Of a DNA stretch of 13,202 nt, positions 6,962 to 12,732 are shown in pieces. Below the pieces are notes generated by a model. The model saw only the letters and a list, made by a program, of their open reading frames with translations, made no database searches and was not told where the DNA came from. Positions within the stretch are counted from its first letter, which is position 1, and the number at the start of each line of letters is the position of its first letter. The position numbers and the translations under genes were made by a program. This stretch comes from CAVPGH01 sp046726955. GTDB lineage: Bacteria; Acidobacteriota; Vicinamibacteria; Fen-336. The DNA is taken from contig JBKPBQ010000430.1 in NCBI GenBank assembly GCA_046726955.1, positions 1-13,202 of the forward strand, in the 5' to 3' direction.

Positions 6962-7537
6962 GTGACCAGGACTCGGATCTCGCTCGCAGCGGCTGCATTG
7001 CTGTTCGGTGCGCACCGGGGCGCCCAGGCGCAGTGGGTGCAGGTCGGCCTTCCAGCGAGCAGGGGGGGCTGGCCGTCTCGCGCACCGATCCCGACACGTT
7101 CCTCGCCGGCGTTCAGGACAGCGGCGCCACCCGGGGCAACATCGCGGCCAACGAGGTCTCGATCATCGCCGGCGAGTCCGGCAGCGACGGCCGCGACGTC
7201 AGCATCTCGCCCGACAACGCTGACGTGATGGCCTACAGCCACCAACGGGCAGCGGCTCTTCAGCATCGACGGCGCCCGGGTGCTGATCGGCGATCAAACC
7301 TGCGGCGGCAAGGACAAGGCGGCCGCGCTTCTGATCGATCCGGCGCCCGGATTCCCGACCCCGCTGGTGTATACCAGCCAATCAATAGTGGTCTTGTGGG
7401 AGAACTTCCACCACGGGCTATCAAGCCCGCGCCTCGTGGCGTCGACGCAGGGGCGCGGCTTCTGGACGCGGTCGCTGGTCGGCAGCCTGCCCACAACTGA
7501 CCGGGGAAACGAATTATCCGTTAGCTGTGGGCGATAG
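6962..7537 (+). pseudogene. Remnant of a secreted repeat-type (possibly beta-propeller) protein, frameshifted
   Basis: A GTG at 6962 opens a signal-peptide-like start (MTRTRISLAAAALLFGAHRG, then AQAQWVQV). At the run of seven Gs (7062-7068) the sense shifts to another frame: GGLAVSRTDPDTFLAGVQDS, later DVSISPDNADVMAYS. Near 7240 it shifts again to TNGQRLFSIDGARVLIGDQT, then KAAALLIDPAPGFPTPLVY and ASTQGRGFWTRSLVG, ending at a stop at 7537. Pieces such as SRTDPDTFLAGVQD, SISPDNADVMAYS and LLIDPAPGFPTPLVYTSQS recall proteins with repeated BNR/WD40-like blades (xxDPxxPxxxYAG). With only part of one or two blades left, family and substrate cannot be given. The gene is too short and broken to be functional. 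It ends where the oppositely oriented sigma factor gene also ends abnormally. Confidence 0.55.
7489..7532. repeat. Imperfect 13-bp inverted repeat at the junction of two truncated genes
   Basis: GCCCACAACTGAC (7489-7501) pairs with GTTAGCTGTGGGC (7520-7532), with eleven Watson-Crick pairs, one G-T pair and one mismatch around an 18-base loop. The sigma factor stop codon lies in the right arm. There is no T tract on either side, so a simple intrinsic terminator is not convincing. It may be a scar of a lost element or only a hairpin between convergent gene ends. Confidence 0.5.
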
Positions 7538-8297
7538 GGTGTTCACGGCCGCTCACACCGCTGGGGGGCCGGACCGCACGCGCGAGCTTCCGTCGATGCG
7601 TGCGAGAGGCGATATCCGATGCCAAGAGACCTTCCAGGGCGGCGAGGTCACCTCTCTGGGATGCGGCCCTGAAGGCATCGAGAAGGCGCCCTTGATCGCG
7701 CGATCGGACGGGCGCGCGCCGGCCATCGGCGATACGTTGACGAGCGCGCGTCGCAAGCTGCCGAACGTTTGCTTCTTCGAGTCCAAGGATGTCCGCGATC
7801 TCGCGATATGGGTAGTCGAACGCCTCCCGAAGAACGTACACGGCTCGTTCCGTGGCCGGGAGGCTCTCCTGCAGCATCTGGAGCGCGGACCTCAGTGCTT
7901 CGTCCCGTTCCGCTCCGCATCCGGGGTCGGCGCTCGTGTCCACCGGTTCCCGAACCCAGCGCCCGGCGTGAGTCTCGCGGCGCGAACGGGCGGACCGGAC
8001 GACGTTGATCGCCAATCGTGTCGCCGTCCTCGCGAGGAACGCCGGCGCGTCCCGGACCACGCTGCGATCGACCCTCTGCCACCGGAGCCAGACGTCTTGC
8101 ACCGTGTCCTCGGCCCCGGCCACACTTCCGAGCATGCGGTACGCGATGCCGAACAGGCGAGGCCGCACGCGAGAGTAGGCCGAGAGTCCATCATCATTTG
8201 AAGCGGCGTCCACGGCGGTGATGGTCCTGCACGCTGCTGCGTGCGAAGCGGGGGCACTCGAGAGTCGCCGCAAGGGAAGGCCGGGTGCGCTCGTCAT
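7521..8297 (-). CDS. ECF sigma factor, ECF41/SigJ type, with truncated C-terminal SnoaL-like extension
   Basis: The 258-residue protein has sigma region 2 at about 38-105 (YSRVRPRLFGIAYRMLGSVA, AEDTVQDVWLRW, AFLARTATRLAINVVRSA). Region 4 spans about 135-190 (LPATERAVYVLREAFDYPYR, EIADILGLEEANVRQLATRA). After the linker, RLLDAFRAASQRGDLAALEGLLASDI is the first helix pair of the SnoaL-like domain that defines ECF41 sigma factors. In that family the domain continues for roughly another 90 residues through a DGGGK motif. Here the equivalent place reads RTHRRKLARAVRPPSG and the protein stops about 25 residues later. ATG 8297 was chosen for its strong site AAAGGAGA (8303-8310); the frame is open upstream to 8558 but lacks support. 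ECF41 proteins use this fused domain in place of an anti-sigma factor. A divergent epimerase-like gene, the classic partner, lies beyond a 0.5-kb gap. Confidence 0.85.
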   Translation of the reverse strand: MTSAPGLPLRRLSSAPASHAAACRTITAVDAASNDDGLSAYSRVRPRLFGIAYRMLGSVAGAEDTVQDVWLRWQRVDRSVVRDAPAFLARTATRLAINVVRSARSRRETHAGRWVREPVDTSADPGCGAERDEALRSALQMLQESLPATERAVYVLREAFDYPYREIADILGLEEANVRQLATRARQRIADGRRAPVRSRDQGRLLDAFRAASQRGDLAALEGLLASDIASRTHRRKLARAVRPPSGVSGREHPIAHS

Positions 8298-8733
8298 GGC
8301 ATTCTCCTTTTCGTATTCCGTCGGACGCCGGGGGCGACGACGCGGGCATTCGGGTCGGGTCGCGTTCTGCACCGCCAGCGTAACAGCGAGCTTGTCCAGG
8401 CTCTCGCCAAGCGCCTGGTCGAAAGACTGCAAACGGGCGGATGATCCCGGCGAGCGTCTGCAGCCGAGTGCCCCGCTTGATCGCCTGCACGAGCTCGCCC
8501 CCGCGCAGCCACGTCGGGGAGGATGCCCCCAGTAGCCAGCCACGAGGACCTGCCGCAAGTCCCGAGGCCTGGTGGCGGGCGCGAGGGGTTGGCCCCGCCC
8601 CCACTCGACGGTAACTCGCAGTCTATCCTCGATCGGGCAGCGCTCGGCTATTGGACCAAAGGCCTACTCCGGGGGCCCCGCTCTACTGCACGTTCCCGGA
8701 GGCGCTCGCCGTCTGACGACGGTCCCCGCTCGA
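8298..8733. other. Divergent intergenic region between the sigma factor and the epimerase operon
   Basis: No credible complete gene is seen in these 436 bases. The minus strand holds short protein-like stretches in two frames: GGELVQAIKRGTRLQTLAGI at about 8440-8510, and FDQALGESLDKLAVTLAVQN at about 8365-8425. Together they may be the worn remains of a gene, but I do not recognise it. A weak promoter candidate for the sigma gene is TGTTACG (8379-8385, minus strand) followed after 16 bases by CGAC (8359-8362), which only partly matches the strong sites elsewhere. The strong epimerase promoter starts at the right edge. Confidence 0.4.
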
Positions 8734-8762
8734 TGTCACAAAGCGATCGGCAGTCCTGTCTT
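8734..8762 (+). promoter_or_regulatory. ECF41-type promoter upstream of the epimerase operon
   Basis: TGTCACA (8734-8740) is followed after exactly 16 bases by TGTCTT (8757-8762) and then GGCGAGTA. TGTCACA is the known -35 element of ECF41 promoters and CGTC the usual -10; here the -10 is TGTC. The same two boxes with the same spacing occur at 12644-12672, and a close variant on the minus strand at 12564-12592. The translation start follows about 54 bases after the -10 box. Confidence 0.75.
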
Positions 8763-8815
8763 GGCGAGTAGGACCGGTGGCGCGGGCGCCTTCGGCCGTA
8801 ACAGGGAGCGCCGTC

Positions 8816-9640
8816 ATGAGGATCGTGGTGATCGGCGGAAGCGGGCTGATCGGGTCGAAGGTCGTCAGGAAGCTTCGCGAGCAGCAGCACGAGGCGGTCG
8901 CGGCATCACCGGATTCGGGCGTCAACACTCTCACTGGCGAGGGTTTGGCCGAAGCGCTGAGAGCTGCCTCGGTGGTCGTCGACGTCTCGAACTCTCCCTC
9001 CTTCGAGGACGCGGCCGTGCTGAAGTTCTTCTTCACTTCCACCAGTCACCTCCTCGACGCCGAAGCAGTCGCCGGGGTGGGACATCACGTGGCGCTTTCG
9101 ATCGTCGGCACCGATCGTCCCGCATTCCTTGGGAGCGGCTACGTCCGCGCGAAGATGGCGCAGGAAACCCTGATCAAGGCCTCACCCATCGCATACTCGA
9201 TCGTCCGTGCCACGCAGTTCTACGAGTTCGCCAACGGCATTGCGGACGCTTCTACTGAGGGCACCACGGTTCGCCTGCCACCCGTGCTGATCCAACCCAT
9301 GGCCGCGGAGGATGTCGCGGCCGCGGTCGCCAGGACCGCGGTGGGCAAGCCGCTGAATGGCACCATCGAGATCGGGGGGCCCGAAGCACTCCGTTTCGAC
9401 GAGTTCATTCGGCGGGGCCTCGCCGCACGCAACGACCCGCGCCAGGTGGTCGCGGATCCAGGCGCGCGCTACTACGGTGCGGAGCTGGGCGAGCGCACTC
9501 TCGTTCCGGGGGATGAGGCGCGTCTTGGTGAGACGACGTTCGATTCCTGGCTCAGCCAATCTACGCCGAAAGGGCAAGTCCGCAGCGGCTCCCAGCGGGG
9601 CGCTGGTCAGCCGGGCTCCTCGGCGACGCCGAGAGCGTGA
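8816..9640 (+). CDS. NAD(P)-binding epimerase-like protein (atypical SDR/NmrA type)
   Basis: The 274-residue protein opens with MRIVVIGGSGLIGSKVVRKL, whose GGSGLIG at 7-13 is the nucleotide-binding loop of atypical short-chain dehydrogenases. VVVDVSNSP follows at about 53-61. A Y109xxxK113 pair (SGYVRAKMAQE) sits where the catalytic pair of the superfamily is expected, and SIVRATQFYEFANGI then MAAEDVAAAV are typical of NmrA-like and sugar-epimerase-like members. The last 25 residues (SQSTPKGQVRSGSQRGAGQP) are low complexity. ATG 8816 has a GGGAG site at good distance; the frame is open from a GTG at 8777 without such support. Epimerase, carboxymuconolactone decarboxylase or oxidoreductase genes (COE) are the standard partners and targets of ECF41 sigma factors, and an ECF41-type promoter lies just upstream. 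The substrate is unknown. Confidence 0.88.
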   Translation: MRIVVIGGSGLIGSKVVRKLREQQHEAVAASPDSGVNTLTGEGLAEALRAASVVVDVSNSPSFEDAAVLKFFFTSTSHLLDAEAVAGVGHHVALSIVGTDRPAFLGSGYVRAKMAQETLIKASPIAYSIVRATQFYEFANGIADASTEGTTVRLPPVLIQPMAAEDVAAAVARTAVGKPLNGTIEIGGPEALRFDEFIRRGLAARNDPRQVVADPGARYYGAELGERTLVPGDEARLGETTFDSWLSQSTPKGQVRSGSQRGAGQPGSSATPRA

Positions 9641-9680
9641 TGGCCCGGCCTCAGCGGTTCGGAGAAGCAAGGAGAGCTGT

Positions 9681-10001
9681 ATGAAGAGCGAGAGCGAGCC
9701 GACCACACTAAAGAGCGGCGAGTTCCGGATGGACGAGGTGCCGCCGGGGGCTGCGTTGCTCGTCGGCACCGTGGCCGTGTTCAACGTCGCGGGAAAGCTC
9801 TGTGCCACACAGGCCAAATGCACGCACGTGGGAGGGCCACTGAACGAAGGCACCCTCGACGGATCGACGGTGACGTGCCCCTGGCACGGGTCGCAATTCA
9901 ATGTGTGCACGGGCGCAGTAACGCGTGGCCCGGCGCGGGAGCCTCTCAAGACGTATCCAGTGATCCTCGAAGGGGATATCGGCCGGGTAGACGCAGGCTA
10001 G
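9681..10001 (+). CDS. Rieske-type [2Fe-2S] ferredoxin
   Basis: This 106-residue soluble protein has the Rieske cluster motif C47-T-H49, then sixteen residues, then C66-P-W-H69. Two Cys and two His bind a [2Fe-2S] centre. Length and the absence of a membrane helix or oxygenase domain fit a stand-alone electron carrier such as those serving ring-hydroxylating dioxygenases or nitrite-reductase small-subunit-like proteins. No oxygenase is seen nearby. ATG 9681 follows a good AAGGAGAG site (9669-9676). The gene begins 40 bases after the epimerase-like gene on the same strand, so it is probably in the same operon, and it may pass electrons in a reaction involving that oxidoreductase. That partnership is inference. 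Confidence 0.92.
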   Translation: MKSESEPTTLKSGEFRMDEVPPGAALLVGTVAVFNVAGKLCATQAKCTHVGGPLNEGTLDGSTVTCPWHGSQFNVCTGAVTRGPAREPLKTYPVILEGDIGRVDAG

Positions 10002-10055
10002 CGCCAGAACGCGTAACGCCCTGGTTCTCATGAGAGACGAGGAGGAGACATAACC

Positions 10056-10910
10056 ATGGCGACGACCGTGCCGTCCATCACTGATCACGAGGCGGGGCAG
10101 GTCGCACGCGCGAACGCCTCGAGCGCCACACCCGTTGTCTTCGTTCACGGGCTCTGGCTGCTGCCCTCGAGCTGGGACCGCTGGGTGACGCTGTTCGAGG
10201 AGACCGGCTACGTGGCGTTGACACCGGGCTGGCCCGACGATCCCGAGACGGTCGCGGAGGCCAGAGAGCACCCCGAGGTGTTCGCGGGCAAGGGGATCAC
10301 CGATATCGCCGACTACGAGGAGGCGATCATCCGCCGCCTGAAGCGGAAGCCGGTGATCATCGGCCACTCCTTCGGGGGCCTGCTGACCATGATTCTCGCG
10401 GGGCGCGGGCTCGCCGCTGCGTCGGTCGCGATCAGCCCTGCTCCGTTCCGCGGCGTGCTCCCTCTGCCGATCCCGGCGCTGCGCTCGGCCAGCGTCGCCC
10501 TGCGCAACCCGGCGAACTGGTACCGCGCCGTCCCGCTCAGCTACGAGCAGTTCCGCTACAGCTTCGCGAACGTGGTCGGCGAGGACGAGGCGAAGGAGCT
10601 TTACCTCGGCTACTCCGTCCCCGGCGCCGGCGAGCCGCTCTTCCAGGCGGCGTCCGCGAACCTCAACCCGTGGTCAGAGGCGAAGGTCGACTCGAGGAAC
10701 CCGGAGCGGGGTCCGATGCTGATCGTCTCGGCCGACTCGGACCAGACGGTCCCCTGGGCGATCGCGAACGCGGCCTACAAGAAGCAGAAGCGCAACAAGG
10801 GCGTAACCGAGATCGTGAAGATGGCGGGCCGCGGGCACGCGCTGACGATCGACGCCGGCTGGCGGGAGGTCGCCGAGAAGGCGCTCGAGTTCGTCAAGCG
10901 GTTCGCATGA
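10056..10910 (+). CDS. Alpha/beta hydrolase
   Basis: The 284-residue protein shows a complete alpha/beta hydrolase core. The oxyanion region is VVFVHGLWLLPSSWD (H31-G32). The nucleophile elbow is GHSFGG with S105, the acid is probably D227 or D229 in VSADSDQTVP, and the base is H261 in GRGHAL. The first 24 residues are hydrophilic and look like an unstructured lead. There is no signal peptide, so it is likely cytoplasmic. Reaction and substrate cannot be assigned from these motifs; the fold covers esterases, lactonases, C-C hydrolases and others. ATG 10056 follows a strong AGGAGGAGA site (10040-10048). It lies 54 bases after the Rieske gene and 12 before the HD gene, consistent with one operon read from the ECF41-type promoter. 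Confidence 0.92.
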   Translation: MATTVPSITDHEAGQVARANASSATPVVFVHGLWLLPSSWDRWVTLFEETGYVALTPGWPDDPETVAEAREHPEVFAGKGITDIADYEEAIIRRLKRKPVIIGHSFGGLLTMILAGRGLAAASVAISPAPFRGVLPLPIPALRSASVALRNPANWYRAVPLSYEQFRYSFANVVGEDEAKELYLGYSVPGAGEPLFQAASANLNPWSEAKVDSRNPERGPMLIVSADSDQTVPWAIANAAYKKQKRNKGVTEIVKMAGRGHALTIDAGWREVAEKALEFVKRFA

Positions 10911-10922
10911 GCCCGATCTCGC

Positions 10923-11492
10923 GTGGGTTCCAAGGGCGGCAGGGAGGGACGGCAAGGAGAGTTGACGGAGCTCCGCGTCCTCGATGACGTCTTGCTCGCC
11001 CATGCTCCACAGCTGGGCGCCGATCTTCCGGCCTACCGGAACCATGCCTACCGGGTCGCGAATCTCTGCTCGGCCCTGCGGCCGCCCGACGCCGACAGCC
11101 ATGACAAGATCGCGATCGCGGCCGCGATGCACGATCTGGGCATCTGGACTGCCCACACCTTCGACTACCTGCCGCCGTCGATCGAGCTGGCGACGGACTA
11201 CTTGAGGAGCTGCAGCCGGCCAGAGTGGGTGCCGGAGATCACCACGATGATCCGCGAGCATCACAAGGTCTCTGCGTACCGAGGGGACCCGGATTGGTTG
11301 GTCGAGCCATTTCGGCGGGCGGACTGGGTGGACGTGTCGAGGGGAGTCATCGCCTACGGTGTGCCGCGGAAACGGCTACGTCAGATCCTCACGACCTGGC
11401 CCAATGCGGGCTTTCACCGGCGTCTGGCGCAACTGGCATTCGAGCGATTTCGGTCGCACCCGCTGAGCCCGCTGCCGATGCTGAGATGGTGA
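10923..11492 (+). CDS. HD-domain metal-dependent phosphohydrolase-like protein
   Basis: The 189-residue reading frame carries the HD pattern: H41 (YRNHAYRVANL), H70-D71 (AAAMHDLGIW), H113-H114 (IREHHKVSAY) and D134 or D137 (RRADWVDVSRG). These are the metal ligands of HD phosphohydrolases, which act on nucleotides or phosphodiesters in the cytoplasm. No nucleotide-binding or regulatory domain is fused, so the substrate is open. The start is uncertain: GTG 10923 lacks a ribosome site, while TTG 10962 is preceded by AAGGAG but only 2 bases away. Homologue alignment from about residue 16 (ELRVLDDVLLAHAP) fits either. It follows the hydrolase gene by 12 bases and probably ends the operon. Confidence 0.82.
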   Translation: MGSKGGREGRQGELTELRVLDDVLLAHAPQLGADLPAYRNHAYRVANLCSALRPPDADSHDKIAIAAAMHDLGIWTAHTFDYLPPSIELATDYLRSCSRPEWVPEITTMIREHHKVSAYRGDPDWLVEPFRRADWVDVSRGVIAYGVPRKRLRQILTTWPNAGFHRRLAQLAFERFRSHPLSPLPMLRW

Positions 11493-11603
11493 CGGAAGAT
11501 GAGAGTACCCCGTCGGGCTGGCGCTCGAGCTCTACGATCTGTAGACGCAGCTCGTGCTGGAAGCGAGGGGAGCCGTGGCGAGCGCGGCGGGCATGAGCTG
11601 ATA

Positions 11604-12533
11604 TCAGGCGTTCGTCATCGACTTCCAACGCTTCAGCCGATCTGCGATCAGCTCGGCACGCTGCCGATCATCAGGGCCGTCGAGGATGCTCAAGTCCCCG
11701 GGGTCGGCGCGCAAGTAAGTGCCGGACGTCCGCGCGTTGAGGTTGGGGTCGGTGTCCGAGCGAGTTATCCAGTACCCGGCCGCGCGATCGGCGGACTCGA
11801 GTCGGATCTCTCCCGTCCCGTGCAGCTGCGGCGCGTTGGGGTGGCGAGGCCGTTCTCCGTTCCAATAGTAGAAGACACCGGAAGGATCTCTCTTCTCCTT
11901 CGTCGCTTCACTCCAGTATCGATTGGACAGGATCCCATCCTCTTGCCACGCGCGGCCGCCCACGTCCAACGCCCCGCCGCGGTCTCGCGAGATTCGCAGG
12001 AGGCTCACGGCCGAAGGTTCCTGGGAGGTGCGCTCCGTCAGGGAGAACTGCCACCAGCACCCCTCGATGCGGGCGAGGCGGCCCTCGCTCTCGATCGCCT
12101 GCCTAAGCCTCTGGGTGACGGCTTTCACATCCGCGGCCGTCGTCGCTTCGCCGTACCGTACCGTCGTGAGACCGAGGAGATCGGTCGGAAGCTTCGAGCC
12201 ACTGGCGTGGAGAATGAAAGTCCGGCGCATTCCGAGGGTGCCGCCGAACAGACCCGCTTCGAAGACCACGTTGTCTCGCGGAGAGGCCTGGCCGGGGGCC
12301 GCGGCATCCGATGCCGGCGGGCTGTGCGTCGTCCAGTCGTCCCGAGCGAACACGAACGCGGCGAAATCCACCTGACGCGAGAGCTCGACCAGCCGCTCCA
12401 GTGCCGTGGTGCCGGGATTGAACGAAGTCGTCCAGGGCTCTACGTGCGCGACGCCCTCGAGACCGCGCGTCAGCGCCTGCAGCAGCTTCTCCTGCTGTGC
12501 CGACGAGCCCAGGAAGATGCGAGGCTTGTCCAT
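11604..12533 (-). CDS. TIR-like nucleotide-binding protein (CAP12/Pycsar-effector TIR family) with unknown C-terminal domain
   Basis: The 309-residue protein starts with RIFLGSSAQQEKLLQALTRG, the first strand and loop of the TIR-like family once called predicted nucleotide-binding proteins. VDFAAFVFARDDWTT at 55-69, SPRDNVVFEAGLFGGTLG at 84-101 and LPTDLLGLTTVRY at 115-127 follow in family order. E92 in FEAGLF is at the position of the catalytic glutamate of NAD-cleaving members. Residues from about 155 form a separate domain with GCWWQFS, GGRAWQEDG, VFYYWNGERPRHPN, HGTGEIRLES and TSGTYLRADPGDL, probably rich in beta strands, which I do not recognise. No cyclase or cyclic-nucleotide-binding gene is adjacent, so it is not a plain CBASS or Pycsar locus. 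ATG 12533 was chosen for its CAGGA site; the frame is open to 12746 but would read through the promoters. A putative ECF41-type promoter lies 30 bases upstream. Confidence 0.85.
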   Translation of the reverse strand: MDKPRIFLGSSAQQEKLLQALTRGLEGVAHVEPWTTSFNPGTTALERLVELSRQVDFAAFVFARDDWTTHSPPASDAAAPGQASPRDNVVFEAGLFGGTLGMRRTFILHASGSKLPTDLLGLTTVRYGEATTAADVKAVTQRLRQAIESEGRLARIEGCWWQFSLTERTSQEPSAVSLLRISRDRGGALDVGGRAWQEDGILSNRYWSEATKEKRDPSGVFYYWNGERPRHPNAPQLHGTGEIRLESADRAAGYWITRSDTDPNLNARTSGTYLRADPGDLSILDGPDDRQRAELIADRLKRWKSMTNA

Positions 12534-12563
12534 AGATTCCTGCCCAGGCAGTCCTCGTTGGTA

Positions 12564-12592
12564 AAGACCGATCAGCGACGGAATCTGTGACA
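12564..12592 (-). promoter_or_regulatory. ECF41-type promoter for the TIR-like gene
   Basis: Read on the minus strand, TGTCACA (12592 to 12586) is followed after 16 bases by GGTCTT (12569 to 12564) and TACC. The start codon at 12533 is about 30 bases after the -10 box, a normal leader length. Spacing equals that of the two plus-strand sites; the -10 differs by one base. It is divergent from the site at 12644. Confidence 0.62.
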
Positions 12593-12643
12593 GTCGTTCG
12601 CCGCGATCGCCCGGAACCTCCTTCGTCCACGGCCACCAGGCGG

Positions 12644-12672
12644 TGTCACAGAACCTGGCGGTGTCCTGTCTT
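12644..12672 (+). promoter_or_regulatory. ECF41-type promoter for the haloperoxidase-type hydrolase gene
   Basis: TGTCACA (12644-12650), 16 bases, then TGTCTT (12667-12672) and AGCGAGTA. From the last bases of the spacer to GCGAGTA it agrees with the epimerase promoter at all but one base (TCCTGTCTTRGCGAGTA). The gene start at 12733 is about 60 bases after the -10 box. Confidence 0.75.
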
Positions 12673-12732
12673 AGCGAGTACGCCGGCGGCCACGAAGTCG
12701 CGGGCGAACGCAATCCTTTGGGAGAGAAGGAC

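Noticed and set aside
7489..7532. Integron attC-like site, because of the GTTAGCT arm
   Set aside because: The core does not fit GTTRRRY with a matching RYYYAAC in the required orientation, and no integrase or cassette array is present.
8298..8558. An 87-residue N-terminal extension of the sigma factor
   Set aside because: ATG 8297 has a strong ribosome site, and the extension lies before an already long lead ahead of sigma region 2.
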